Origin: Ischnura elegans
Lineage: Eukaryota; Arthropoda; Insecta; Odonata; Coenagrionidae
Direction of reading: 5' to 3'
Assembly (NCBI RefSeq): GCF_921293095.1
Contig: NC_060252.1
Coordinates: 2,542,001 to 2,606,000 of the forward strand
Length of the DNA stretch: 64,000 nucleotides
Shown here: positions 1 through 11,133 of the stretch, one piece after another
Numbering within the stretch: position 1 is the stretch's first letter
Layout of the letters: every line of letters begins with the position of its first letter
The notes under the pieces: model-generated
What the model saw: the letters and a program-made list of their open reading frames with translations, nothing else
Databases searched by the model: none
Told to the model about the DNA's origin: nothing
Program-made: the position numbers and the translations under genes

Positions 1-822
1 TTTATCTGAACCTAAATCTTCCTTAGGTCTCCTGGGGGCCCTGCAATCTTTTGATGCATGCCCCAAACAGCTGCAATTGTAACATTTCATTCCCATTTTA
101 CAATCTTTTGCTAGATGCCCCATACGATTGCAATTAAAACATTTCATTTCTTTAACAATTCTAACATGTGCCGCTTCTTCCCTTCTTGACTTCAGGTAGC
201 ATTTATTAGTCGGGTGCCCTTGCTTCCCGCAATTCTCACATTCAATTGCTCCCTTGTATATATTTTTCCTCCTTCCTGCACTCGAAAGTATAGCACTTTC
301 TTCCTCCAGGGCCACTTCAACAGCCTCAGACAAATGAATACTTTCCCCCTTACTCATTACAATCGTTTGTATTCGTTCATTTTCAAGTCCCTGAACAAAA
401 CAAGCTTTGGCCAAATGACTCACAAGCGAAAGTGCTCCCGCTAAATGCTTCTCCCCAACTACTTTCGCGCTCAAACTCCGTAGATTAGTGTGCATGTCGT
501 CTATTCTACTGGCCCAACTTGTAATACTCTCTTGAGAATTTTGCCTAGCTCCGAATATGGCACAAGCATAAAAATCGAGTGTTCTCCGCGTAGCGTAATT
601 TTCTTTTAATATGGCTCGAACTTGCTCCCACGCATCAGTTTCCTCTCTTATCATAAGCTTGGAGCGAGCATCACCCGTAATCTTGGCTTTAACAAATTTT
701 AAAAGTTTCGCATAATCTGTGGGATTAACTAATTCAAAAGCAACATCTACATTCTCTATAAAATCTCTCAATCTCGTCTTCTCGCCATCATAAGGCTGCG
801 CGATTAATTTCATCGCTTCCAT
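1..822 (-). CDS. Gag of LTR retrotransposon, partial (three CCHC zinc knuckles)
   Basis: The frame begins at the ATG on the complement of 820-822 (MEAMKLIAQPYDG) and stays open for 274 codons to the edge. The first 170 residues have the helical, charged character of retrotransposon capsid, with a tract around residues 60-100 (DAWEQVRAILKENYATRR) typical of insect gypsy Gag proteins. Three zinc knuckles of the form C-x2-C-x4-H-x4-C follow at about residues 195-260 (CENCGKQGHPTNKC, CFNCNRMGHLAKDC, CYNCSCLGHASKDC). The knuckles bind the element's RNA for packaging. A basic, proline-rich tail follows at the edge. An upstream in-frame start was not seen. This is a fossil or possibly intact mobile element, not a host gene. 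Confidence 0.85.
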   Translation of the reverse strand, partial: MEAMKLIAQPYDGEKTRLRDFIENVDVAFELVNPTDYAKLLKFVKAKITGDARSKLMIREETDAWEQVRAILKENYATRRTLDFYACAIFGARQNSQESITSWASRIDDMHTNLRSLSAKVVGEKHLAGALSLVSHLAKACFVQGLENERIQTIVMSKGESIHLSEAVEVALEEESAILSSAGRRKNIYKGAIECENCGKQGHPTNKCYLKSRREEAAHVRIVKEMKCFNCNRMGHLAKDCKMGMKCYNCSCLGHASKDCRAPRRPKEDLGSDK

Positions 823-1173
823 TCTGGTGCAATACTATTCTGCAATAGCGCTCACATGACTCCCGTCGGGAGGGGCCATTTTTACAGTATAATGAATAAT
901 GGGAGAGGGATAAGAGGATTTGAGTGCGACTTACCACTTAGCGGCTCTCTTCGTTCTCTCTATCTCTCGGCGCCCTGCCGTCTCGTCCCTCTCGTCCTTC
1001 CCTGGGTCGGTCTACAAGGCAGCGGCTCCTTCCACTGGGACTTCCTCTCGCGACCCCGCTGCTTGGCTCCTCCACGCAGCCTCTCAACCACCTTCCTCGT
1101 CACTCGCTTCTCCGTCCGGTCTGCCGGTACTAGATCTACTTCGCTGCGCCCGCACCCCACACGCCTGACACCA

Positions 1174-1733
1174 ATTAATTTCCTATGTCGTGATCGCCAC
1201 GATCAAGGAGGGAGACTCGAGTGGCTGCGTCTCCCGGAATCGGGTTTAGGGCCCCAAAGAATTGAAATTCACGCGAATCAATCACAGAGAGTTTAATTAC
1301 TGAGGTTGGTTATGAGTTAACAATTTTCTGCGACGGGCAGCACACCGCGTCGCTCTCGTGTCTACCCACAGACTCCCCCGAATTCCCGCGCTCGTGTCGT
1401 CAGGGCACAGGTCAACGCCTCCAAGACCAAGGGAAGGGTCGCTTCACTCGACCCACCCCGGGAAATGAGCAACCCATCCCCGTCAGCCAGACAATAACCT
1501 TATGTCCAGAAAATCCAGACGTTTATAACTGGTCGAGGAGACGCTGGCCCCAAAGGCCTCGACGACCGATGACCCAAATTTATGAGCGGGAACCCTTGCC
1601 TTCGACAAACTTGGTGACGAGACGACAGCACCGTGCTCAAAGGATCGTCTCGCAACCCCGGGACAAAGATATACAATGCACACTGGAAACATCCAACCCC
1701 TCGTCACACACAATATGACACACATTCATTACA
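1174..1733 (-). repeat. Putative 5' LTR of the left retrotransposon
   Basis: This non-coding, CpG-containing block lies directly upstream (minus-strand sense) of the tRNA-primer-like motif and the gag leader. No second LTR is in the window to compare, so the extent is inferred. No long open frame on either strand has recognisable similarity. Confidence 0.45.
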
Positions 1734-2092
1734 CGGTAACTGAGGTTGATTTATCAAGATTTTTTCAGAACTAATTCTTAAAAATCGTCATTTGAAGCAT
1801 GGCACATAGCATTGACCTAAAACACTATTATCAGGATAATGGATCGATCGCCTTGACCATTTATCGCATTAATCTCGTGAAGATGGTAAGGATTAGATTT
1901 TTGTCGTAACCATTCTACGTGTAAGAAGTATGCTTCGGATATTGAAGTATTGTTAAGAGATTAAGTCGGCATGCGAAAGAGACAGTGAGAAATAAACAGT
2001 TTCTGGGAAAGGTAACAACCAATACTCTTTGTCCCTACCCTCCCTTTTCAATCCTCGCCGAGTAGGGCCGCGCAGAAAGGGGCATTTTATGA
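1734..2092 (+). repeat. Left arm of long inverted repeat (partner 7918-8282)
   Basis: Begins CGGTAACTGAGG and aligns, with scattered substitutions and a small insertion near 2055-2070, to the reverse complement of 7918-8282. Confidence 0.7.
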
Positions 2093-2942
2093 TGGGTTCT
2101 TCCCCAAGGGCTGTTTTCCTTTCCCTAGCGAAGATGAATGTCTACTTGCAGTTTTATTTTGGCATCGGTGAAGAAAAGTCTGGCTTGTTGCTCTAGTGTA
2201 ATTCTCAAATTCGTCTTTCCCAGTGATTTGGTTCAACCTTTATTGAATTGCCACTAATAATTACCATTCCCGGAGTTTGACGGAGCAGTTATTTTCCAGT
2301 TTGAATATTTTCAAGTTAAGTTGTTACAATATCCATACCAAATATACGTGTGTTTGGCTACTACTTGAACGATGTGTTAAATTACTTGTAGATTATTATT
2401 GCTCTTTTCGCCTTCCATAAATCATAGAAATTATTATTATTTTGATACGTTTTCTAGGGTAGTTAAGGATTCAACCAAATAAATAGTTGAGTTGCATAAT
2501 AAAATATTAGAAATGTAGGGGAAAACATCAGACGAGAAAAAAATGCTCTTACTGGATTTATTGTCGCGGAGAATAAATGTCGAGAGCTATGAGGATGCTG
2601 TTGATGGTCTCCGTTAATTTCTTCGGTTGGAATTTTTGCTATATTACGAAAAATTGTGGAACAAATGTTTCCGTAATAATAAACGATTTTAAGTGCGATG
2701 TGAAGAATGGCTCGCAGAGCCAATAATTATCCTTGAAGTTTTCGTCAATACTTTCTTGGCTCCTCAAAGGCAACAGGTATGTGTTATATTTACGTATGTT
2801 TTAAACTATTAAAGAAAATTTAATTTCTGAATATACATACTTATTCTAAATGCAATTCATTCTATTGCATAAGAGGCGATTCTTCCCTTGGGACAACTTT
2901 CAGAAGAGACACTGAATTCTCGGGATAAGGTCACCCGTACAT
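2093..2942. other. Interior of the outer inverted-repeat element, no gene seen
   Basis: AT-rich sequence with no frame of recognisable family on either strand. It is the left part of the interior of the 1734-8282 element, up to the target duplication of the hAT-like insertion. Confidence 0.5.
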
Positions 2943-3583
2943 TAGGGCGGATCGCAAAAATCGATTTTTTTCAAATCCATCTGGCCCAATGAAAAACAGT
3001 TGTGGGACCGATCAAAAATAAGGCCTGAAAAATTTGAGACCTGTACGTGAACCCCTGACCCTCGCTCAAATGCAATTTAGGGGGGGAGGGTCAAAATTCG
3101 AAAAATATAATATTTTATGGTCATTCCCTATAGATTTTGCCGAGTTACTGTCCTTTAAGGGCAAATATTTCGTGCATTTTGACGTATCTGCTACCGCTTA
3201 GCCACAAAATGCCTACTTTGAGTCCGCGTCCGCGAAGAAAATATTCCAACGCCCACGCAGCGTCGCGGATACCAGAGCCGTAAGCCGATCCCTTCCCCTC
3301 CACGCTCGCTTCTTCCCCTCCCACGCCTCTAATACAGCAAAATTCATCCTGCGCATGCTGCTAGGAGGTCGTTTATCTTTGATAATATAAATCAGAAGAT
3401 GGTAGAAGGTAAAAAACGATGCGTAGTTAGACGACTTGTCCCTTATTTTTCGCCTCGTCTGCGTTAAACAAATCGATGTTACCAACTTTCAGAGAAGTGA
3501 TGAAATATTTTTAGATCTGCGCACGCAGGAAAGGAGACTACGGCCTATGAAGACGCCTCTCAAGTGGCTATGAAGGTTAGCGA
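2943..3583 (+). repeat. Left terminal inverted repeat of the hAT-like element
   Basis: Inverted copy of 5344-5984. Similarity fades after the tract GTGGCTATGAA near 3580. Confidence 0.85.
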
Positions 3584-5343
3584 ACTATGGTGACGCGCTT
3601 CTCTTCCATTAATGAATGTGACTAAATGGATTTAGCGGTACCACAGGAAGTACTAAAACTTACGGTAAATCGTAATAGGCCAAAAGTAGGGTTTTACGTA
3701 TTGAAGTATAAGACTCAAACAATTTTAAAGGATCATTTTAAATTATGCGATATTTTTGCGTGCATTTTTTTAAGTGCATGGAGGAGCATAAGGTTCCCCC
3801 AATGAAGAAATATTTTGAGAAATAATCTGACGAAAAGAAAGATGATGGCTGTTGGATTGAACCCTAAAGAAACTCGACAACTGAGGAAAAAAGGGAATCG
3901 TAGGAGAGCGTTGAGTCATCATCGTCAAAACTCTTACGGGAAAATAGTATCAAAAATTTTCTTCATCAATTCATCCGAAGAAAATTAAACTGGCGAGAAA
4001 TTAGCCGATTTGTATCTCTACTTTCCGCTTGAAATAAACATTAAGGAATATAAACTCAAATTGGAACTTCTTCGAGGAAAATGCGTCTGCCAACTGTGAT
4101 AGAGGTATATGCAAGAACAAAGAAACAGCAATGACCTTTCCCGCAACTTTAGCTGATGCAAAAGTCATAACTTCGTAAGATATATCAAAGCTAGTGTACC
4201 AGAATTACTTACGTAGACAGAAAAAGATTCTAATTACTGTGAATAAGAAAGAGAGGTGTCATCAAAGGGCCTTATTTTATTGGAATGAAAGACAATACTC
4301 TTGTCTGATGAAAAAAGGGAAGAGGACTTATCAATACAAGTTTAGAGGGGAATGTGTGGTGTTAGTTGAAGAAACAGGGTCCCACTTTTGGAGGTTTGCC
4401 TCCCCCGTCGGAGGATTAGCAAAAGTTATAAAATATGCTATTATCGATTCCTTTCCGAGTGAAAATTAGATACACAGAATTAAAAAGGATTTGATTATGA
4501 TGGTACCAAGCGAATACCGCCCAAAAAGGAGGCATCATACCTTTGCTATAAGCATAATTCCAACACCCTTGCAGTGTGGGTGGACTCTTCTCGGGATTCC
4601 CACCGGGTTAATTTTTCCATAATGGCCAACATTTCAAGCTCCGACTGGGGGCTCATCCTAAGGGATAAATTTTGTTGAACCCGAAAAGAGTTTACCCACA
4701 TCATTCACCGGGAAAGCATCAAGTCTTATTTCATCCCTTACAGTGGTCTATTTGCTAATTGCACTATGTTGACTTGGATTTGCGACATAAACGTTGGGAG
4801 GGTAATCTAGGGACCCAATTTGCGTTTCTTCAAGGATGCGTTTGGCGACCAATCCGAGATTTTTTTAATTCCTGGATTTTAATATCGTCGTAAAGGACTA
4901 CCTGCTGATGATATACTAGAGAGAGACTCCGGTTCCTTCGGCTATATCTGAGCTTAGCGCTGTGGAATTAAAAACTCTATTGATGAAAGTTCAAATTTGA
5001 ATTTCAATATTCCTTTTATTATACATACGGACGAGAGATTCGCGAAAAAATTTACCAAAACTTTGTTGACAGCAGCAATAGACGAGGAATGACACTTACA
5101 TAAGAAATACAGACTGGAAAGCAGGTAATTGAGTAATTCTTTCGTGATTGTTCCTCACTGGACGATGCTGATACATCAAATATTAGTAAGACTAACGAAG
5201 AAAGACGCACTTGGTGTGAATTTTGGTGCATCTGGGGCGTCCGAGAGGGGGGGGGGGGAGGGTACGCCGCCGGCCTTCACCCTTATTCATCCATTTAGTC
5301 ACAGCTGTCGGACAATACCGGAATAGAAGTGCATAACCTAAGT
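3584..5343. other. Interior of the long-arm hAT-like element, no recognised transposase
   Basis: Short frames only. The longest (4194-4469, 91 codons on the plus strand) has no motif I recognise. A G-run at about 5249-5259 and an otherwise AT-rich composition suggest decayed non-coding filler. Confidence 0.5.
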
Positions 5344-5984
5344 TCCCAAACTTTCATAGCCACTCGAGAGGCGTCTTCATAGGCCGTAGTCTCCTTTCCT
5401 GCGTGCGCAGATCTAAAAATATTTCATCACTTCTCTGAAAGTTGGTAACATCGATTTGTTTAACGCAGACGAGGCGAAAAATAAGGGACAAGTCGTCTAA
5501 CTACGCATCGTTTTTTACCTTCTACCATCTTCTGATTTATATTATCAAAGATAAACGACCTCCTAGCAGTATGCGCAGGATGAATTTTGCTGTATTAGAG
5601 GCGTGGGAGGGGAAGAAGCGAGCGTGGAGGGGAAGGGATCGGCTTACGGCTCTGGTATCCGCGACGCTGTGTGGGCGTTGGAATATTTTCTTCGCGGACG
5701 CGGACTCAAAGTAGGCATTTTGTGGCTAAACGGTAGCAGATACGTCAAAATGCACGAAATATTTGCCCTAAAAGGGCAGTAACTCGGCAAAATCCATAGG
5801 GAATGACCATAAAATATTATATTTTTCGAATTTTGACCCTCCCCCCCTAAATTGCATTTGAGCGAGGGTCAGGGGTTCACGTACAGGTCTCAAATTTTTC
5901 AGGCCTTATTTTTGATCGGTCCCACAACTTTTTTTCATTGGGCCAGATGGATTTGAAAAAAATCGATTTTTGCGATCCGCCCTA
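5344..5984 (-). repeat. Right terminal inverted repeat of the hAT-like element
   Basis: Inverted copy of 2943-3583. The last base of the repeat is 5984, fixed by the following CCGTACAT duplication. Confidence 0.85.
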
Positions 5985-5992
5985 CCGTACAT

Positions 5993-7345
5993 GCCGCCTG
6001 AGATTCAGCAGGAAGCACTCCAGAGAGGTCACAAACGACGATTTACACATCGGGAGTGCCTCAAAGTAGTGTTCTTGGGCCACTCTTGTTTTTAATTTGT
6101 ATAAATGACCTCCCAAACAAAATTAACTCGCATTTTAGACTTTTTGCCGACGATTGCATTATATATAAACAGATCGGAGGAGAGAGCGATCATGAAGCTC
6201 TGCGACATTAATAAAATGGCAGATTGGGTGACTCAGAACGGGATGGACATAAACGTAAGTAAATGTAGGCCTATATCATTCAGCAACAAGATACATTCTA
6301 CCAAAAGAGACCATGAGTTCTTATGTAAACAACTGTAAATACTTAGGCGCCCACCTGTCTAAAGATTTTAATTGGGGGCTGAACGTTCAATATACTGCTA
6401 AGAAAGCCTTCAAGAAACTGCATTGGGTGATGAGGAATGTAAAGGGAAGCTAGTTTCGTACGAAGGAAATGGCATATAAAACACTATTTAGGCCTATCCT
6501 AGAGTATGCCTCTATGGTTTTGGATCCTTATGATGTGGGACCAAGGGTGCCGACTTACAAAAAATATTGGGGGGCCCAAACCGGGGACCTGGCCCCGGTA
6601 AATTTTATAAGTAGTGAATTTGAAGTTTTTAAGCATTTTCGAAGAGTTATATGACCAACATTAGAACCCTGATCACTCGAATCTCGATATATGGACACTC
6701 CGGGGAAAATTGGCAAGCCTTACACATTTTTTCCTCACATCTGCAAAGATTTTTGGGGGGGCTCGGGCCCCTTCAAGCCCCATGGAGTCGGCGCCACTGT
6801 GTGGGACATATAAGGGCAATGGCGAGAGTTCAAAGAAAAGCGGCTCGATACGTTTTGGGTAGGCATGGGAGGACAGAGAGCGAATCAGAAATGTTAAAAA
6901 TACTGGGTTGGGAATCTTTGGAAAGTAGGATAAAGAGAAATCGACTCTGCGGTACCTATGGATAAAATATACAAGTGGATAAAGCATGGAGAGAACAAAG
7001 CAATAAAGTGGGAAAACCTAATATCATTGGTAGGAACGATCATAAGTTCAAAGTTCGCCGGTCGCAGAGGACTAATGTTAAAAAAGTTTCCTACCTTAAG
7101 AAAACAATTTTAGATTGGAACAGATTGCCTGCAGAGTTATGTGAGCCCTTTCCTAGTAATGTAAAAATATTTCAGAAAAGCTGAAAAAGTGACTTGGTTT
7201 TTTTAGAAATTTTAATTGAATTTTTAACATTAGTACACTGTCTAGTTTATATGTGACTTTGTGGATATTTTGTATTTTCTTTTTTGGATGTAAATGTTAC
7301 CACCTGGTCAGTTGCCAAATTGTAACTGATTACGATAATAATAAT
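5993..7345 (+). pseudogene. 5'-truncated LINE (non-LTR retrotransposon), RT remnant with A/T-rich trinucleotide tail
   Basis: Translation around 6050-6290 gives the RT block GVPQ(S)SVLGPLLFL followed by [11 protein letters not shown], where FADD is the catalytic motif, and then KMADWVTQNGMDINVSKC of the palm/thumb. Downstream, 6810-7190 encodes the usual C-terminal tract of arthropod Jockey/CR1-like LINEs (MARVQRKAARYVLGR, then EMLKILGWESLESR). The 3' end is a short (AAT)n tail at 7327-7345. The copy lacks the endonuclease and the N-terminal part of RT, carries several frame changes and stops, and is split by a 258-bp MITE at 6542-6799. The 5' border is taken as the base after the hAT target duplication, which is an inference. 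Confidence 0.8.
6542..6799. mobile_element. hAT-type MITE inside the LINE
   Basis: The ends are inverted (CAAGGGTGCCGAC at the left, complement CAGTGGCGCCGAC at the right). They are flanked by an 8-bp duplication TGTGGGAC at 6534-6541 and 6800-6807. Length 258 bp, non-coding. Removing it restores continuity of the LINE reading region, which supports the borders. Confidence 0.85.
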
Positions 7346-7917
7346 AATTTATTCAAAACACTGCTTTTAACGTCTGCTTCAATTCTTCCCTCTACCCTGC
7401 CATGAACTCGGAGGAGACCAAAGGAAATGCCAAAAGATTAGATGCAAAGGGATCTGCTGATTTTTGATGATATTGAAGAAAAGAAATTAGATACCACTGA
7501 CGAAATAAGTTCATCCGAGGATTGATACTTGAAATAACGTTAATGAAAAAAGACCTCAAGAAAAAGCGAAGCAAAAGCTGAATCCCGAAATATGATTCCC
7601 TTTATATTGTTTTTATGACTGCTCATTGATTTAATTTGTAATTTTCAGCTAACGATTGGTATTTAATTAATGCTATTTTGTTTTTTAAATGAAATATTCC
7701 ATTAAGGATTTGGAAAAAACAGTTTTCAAACTGCATAAAACGGAAAATGGAAGGTGAAATTTTTCAAAATCAAGTTAAATATATATTTACCAGTTTAAAC
7801 GTGCTATTTAAATTATGAATTCAAGGATAAAACATTATCGGTTCCTTTTCCCTTCAACATTCTCTCAGTGTATAGTGACATTCAAAAGGAAAAACACTGG
7901 TGGAAGGACCCGTTAAA
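7346..7917. other. Interior of the outer inverted-repeat element, right part
   Basis: AT-rich with no supported gene. It lies between the LINE tail and the right arm of the 1734-8282 element. Confidence 0.5.
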
Positions 7918-8282
7918 TACCGTTAGAGAGCTTGCGTGGTCATTAAACGCCCCTTCCGCGCGATTGAAAAGGGAGGGTAGGGACAAAGAGTATAGGTTGT
8001 TACCTTTCCCAGAAACTGTTTATTTCTCTCCCTCTTTCGCATGCCGACTTAATCTCTTAACAATACTTCAATAGCCGAAACATACTTCTTGCATATAGAA
8101 TGGTTACGATAACAATCTAATCCTTACCATCTTCACTAGAGTAATGCGATAAATGGTCAAGGCGATCGATCCATTATCCTGATAATAGTGTTTCAAGTCA
8201 ATACTGACTATGTGTCATGCTTCAAATGACGATTTTTGAGAATTAATTCCGAAATAACTTGATAAATCGACCTCAGTTACCG
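7918..8282 (-). repeat. Right arm of long inverted repeat (partner 1734-2092)
   Basis: Ends CCTCAGTTACCG at 8282, the complement of the left terminus. Confidence 0.7.
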
Positions 8283-8869
8283 AGCCTCTGGGTCCCGCGT
8301 TGAGTAGCTCAGACTTGACGCGCGATCGAAAAATCGCTCTCATTTCCTTGGTCACAAACTTTTTTCCAAGATTTCTTCGCAGTATTCTTAAGAAATGTCT
8401 ACTTCACACTGTGATGTAAATTTCCCGATTACCATATTTCGTAAACGAAAGATAATGTCTACTTTAGTTAAAATTTCACGCGAAAAATGTGTACGCCATT
8501 TTGTGCTGTAAAACCATACAGATGTCAACCAAAATCTTCAAAAATCATGAAAAATATAGCCAAATAATCTGTTCAAAGGAATATTGTGTTTTTTATTCCA
8601 TAAACATCAAACAACTACAACACAACCTGCTTAAGTTCAAAGATTTTCGTAGAAAAACGAGATCGCGCGCGTTTTTGAAACATTGGTCATGTTTGAGCTG
8701 CTGTATCTCAGCAACGGATCAAATGTATGTAAAATGGCATACATACCCATAATCAGCCATCATTAATGAGTATTAATGCTAAGTTATATAATGAGTTAAA
8801 TGCTAAGCATTATTGAGTATTAAAGCTAAAGCCTCTATCTCAAAAAAAAAACATTTTGGACTTTTGTCC
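8283..8869. other. Unassigned spacer
   Basis: AT-rich spacer with no recognisable coding sequence. Near 8755-8825 a short motif (AATGCTAAG, TATTGAGTATTAA) recurs imperfectly. Confidence 0.4.
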
Positions 8870-9089
8870 GGCTTGATCTCTGCATTTCTTCCGGGTTTCT
8901 TTCCGCGTCACCTTGTTTGTAGACAACAGTTTCGCTGGCTATCCTGCCAGCGTCTTCAGGTCGAAGGTGTCGGCTGTCGGTTTCTGCCTCGCTTATATAC
9001 CGTAGGCTGGATGGGAGCTGCACTGTGATAGAGCGATACCTCAAGAAAAATTCGTCAGTGAAATTTAGTCGGTCGTCCGGAGGCTTCCT

Positions 9090-10322
9090 AAAACGGACGC
9101 AGACGATATCAGAGAAGGCGTTGCTCGCGTCCTTCGCGCCGCCAAGCCACCAAAGCCGACCACCACTGCCGAGGAGAGGAAAGCCTTAAAGAGGCTACGT
9201 GAGAATAAGTATATTCTCATTTTACCGACGGACAAAGGCAACGCTACAGTCCTGATTACAAAGGAAGAGTACGAGCAGAAGATATGTGACATCGTCAAGG
9301 ATACCACCTACAAAAAACTGAAGACCGATCCGACGGCCAAAACGGAACGCAGCAACAAGGCCATCATAAAGAAGTCTTCAATTCCAACTGAAGAACAACG
9401 AGGACTTTTGCCGCGTGCCTCCAAGCCACCGAGGTTATACGGACTCCCCAAGTTACACAACCCGCTCAGACCTATAGTCAGCCAAATCGACGCGCCGACA
9501 TACCATCTTGCGAAATACATGGCTCAATCCCTGCTCAATCCCACATGTTGGAAAAACTTCATCTTATGTGAAGAACTCTGCTCACTTCATAGACATCATA
9601 AAAAATGTCTCCATCGAAAAAAGCGACATTTTACTGAGCTTCGACGTGGTGTCGCTTTTCACCAACATTCCGATTCCAGATGCAGTGAAGTTGTAAGATC
9701 GCTCACATCTGATGGTATTCCAAAGGACTTCCCGGAACTCGTCGAGCACTGCCTAAGGAACTCGTTTTTTCTATGGAATGGTTGCTACTACGAACAGACG
9801 GAGGGCGCGGCGATGGGTTCACCACTATCGCCAGTAGAGGCCAATCTCTTCGTGGAGAAATTCGAAAAGGAGGCACTCGAATCCTGCGAAAAGAAGCCGA
9901 AGTTGTGGCTGAGATATGTGGACGACACGTTCGTCATCTGGCCCCATGGTGTACAGGAATTACAAGTGTTCCTTCGACACCTGAACTCACAACTTCATGG
10001 AATCCAATTTACTATGGACATGGAGAAGGAGCAGTCATTAAATTTTCTGGATGTCCTCGTGACCAAAAAAGACAACGGGGGACTCGGCCATGCTGTCTAC
10101 AGAAAGCTTACGCACACCGACCGATATCTAAATGCAGCATCTCACCATCATCCCAGTCAGAAGGCCTCACTAGTGGCTACGTTGGTCAACAGAGCGTATA
10201 ATATCTCCGATGATAACTCCCTCTCCACGGAGATAAAGCACCTCACTACGGCACTTCAGAAAAATGGATATCGGAGAGAATTGGTCCTTAGAAGAAACAC
10301 GAAGGAAGAGGAAAAGCGATAG
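9090..10322 (+). pseudogene. PLE reverse transcriptase (broken)
   Basis: The N-terminal part reads ENKYILILPTDKGNATVLIT, the conserved opening of Penelope RT. It is followed by PRLYGLPKLHNPLRPIVSQI and, in another frame, LLSFDVVSLFTNIP with the first catalytic aspartate. The catalytic YVDD (LRYVDDTFVIWPHG) lies near 9914-9950 in the long frame 9408-10322, followed by LNFLDVLVTK and the HHHPSQKASLVATLVNRAY thumb tract. Penelope RTs are related to telomerase RT and prime on nicked DNA cut by their GIY-YIG partner. The region has a couple of frame breaks, so it is probably inactive. Confidence 0.85.
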
Positions 10323-10467
10323 AAGGCCCTCATAGAAAACCACAGCGATGATGATGGAGAGGCAGAATCGTCAAGGAAGCTATAGGTCACCACCCCATTC
10401 ATCGCTGGAACGTCAGAAAGGATCGCTGGAATATTAAAAAACCATGATGTGGTCACTAGATACAATA

Positions 10468-11127
10468 GGGTGGTTTCCTATTATTTTTTATTGCCTAAAT
10501 CGAAAGATTATTACTCCTGGAGTACGTATTTCACGCTTTTAGATTTTTAAATGACGATATCTATTTTTCGCGATTAAATGAAAAGTGAAAATTTGCAAGC
10601 GCGCGAAAACGCGACGCTTAAGTATGAATGTCGGGAAGTCTCTCCGCGTGACGTATTTCTGGCTCCCCCTCCCGCCCTGCGAGGTGACCTTGAGGCGAGG
10701 CTTAGCGCTGATACGACGCAGGCTGCTAGCGGCTAGCCTAGTACCCTGCTGACTGGTAGCGCTTGGCTTAAATAAGGATTATTAATAACTTATCAAACGA
10801 GGAAAACTTTCCGACCTTAGTCAGTTTTAATAAGTGATTGTTAAGACATGTTTCCCTGAGCTCTGCGCCTCATGCATGCAATGGTAACCTCAGACTACGT
10901 ATAACTCCTATCTTCTCGTATAGAAACTAGGTCCCTGTGACGTCACGTGGAGTGGCATCGCATGGGCGCCAATCTGGCCCTTTTCAAATGAGGATAAAAA
11001 TGGACCATTGCCATTCGTCTAACCCGGTATTTCTAAAACAAAATAATTTGTATATTATGAATACACTAATGGTGGGTAACGAATCGCAATCAATGCCTTT
11101 CGTTTTCTTTGATGAAGGAAACCACCC
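10468..11127. mobile_element. M1 MITE, copy 1 (TA-flanked), inside the PLE
   Basis: A 660-bp element with inverted ends GGGTGGTTTCC flanked by TA on both sides (10466-10467, 11128-11129), consistent with Tc1/mariner-type TA target duplication. It shares its full length with copy 2 (15367-16028) and with the split copy 3 (28666-36310). No coding capacity. A composite site TGACGTCACGTG lies at 10938-10949. Confidence 0.8.
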
Positions 11128-11133
11128 TATTGT

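Larger units (their letters stand above)
1..1733 (-). mobile_element. 5' portion of an LTR retrotransposon (LTR, leader, gag), runs off the left edge
   Basis: Read on the minus strand, the element has an LTR-like block (about 1733 down to 1174), a primer-binding-site-like segment beginning TGGTGTCAGGCG (1173-1161), a leader of roughly 340 bp, and a gag frame from 822 to the window edge. The LTR borders are inferred from the position of the primer site and from the flanking inverted-repeat element that begins at 1734; the second LTR is outside the window, so neither border nor age can be confirmed by LTR comparison. The gag frame is open over its whole visible length, so the copy looks whole as far as it can be seen and may be fairly young. 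A Ty3/gypsy relationship is likely from the Gag style, but pol is not visible, so the family is uncertain. Confidence 0.7.
2943..5984. mobile_element. hAT-like DNA element with ~640-bp terminal inverted repeats
   Basis: The ends are exact inverted copies starting TAGGGCGGATCGCAAAAATC. They are flanked by an 8-bp direct duplication CCGTACAT at 2935-2942 and 5985-5992, the size made by hAT transposases. Inverted similarity extends inward to about 3583 on the left and 5344 on the right. A 90-residue frame that happens to lie in each arm differs by a single residue, so the arms are very similar and the copy is younger than its host repeat. The 1.76-kb interior holds no recognisable hAT transposase, so the copy is probably non-autonomous. 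The arms are far longer than normal hAT ends. Confidence 0.85.
1734..8282. mobile_element. Long-inverted-repeat element containing two other elements
   Basis: About 360 bp at 1734-2092 is repeated inverted at 7918-8282. The outer ends are the same (CGGTAACTGAGG at 1734, its complement ending at 8282) and similarity runs inward through the ATCGATCG and CATTTGAAG tracts. The arms are clearly diverged, so this is an old insertion. No convincing target-site duplication was found and no transposase frame is visible. Inside are a hAT-like element (2943-5984) and a 5'-truncated LINE (5993-7345). Superfamily unknown; a fold-back type DNA element is the simplest reading. Confidence 0.6.

Noticed and set aside
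856-1296. 146-codon plus-strand frame
   Set aside because: It lies antisense in the leader and LTR of the left retrotransposon, with low-complexity composition and no family similarity.
3213-3485. 90-codon frame duplicated at 5442-5714
   Set aside because: The duplication is explained by the inverted arms of the hAT-like element; the frame shows no recognisable domain.
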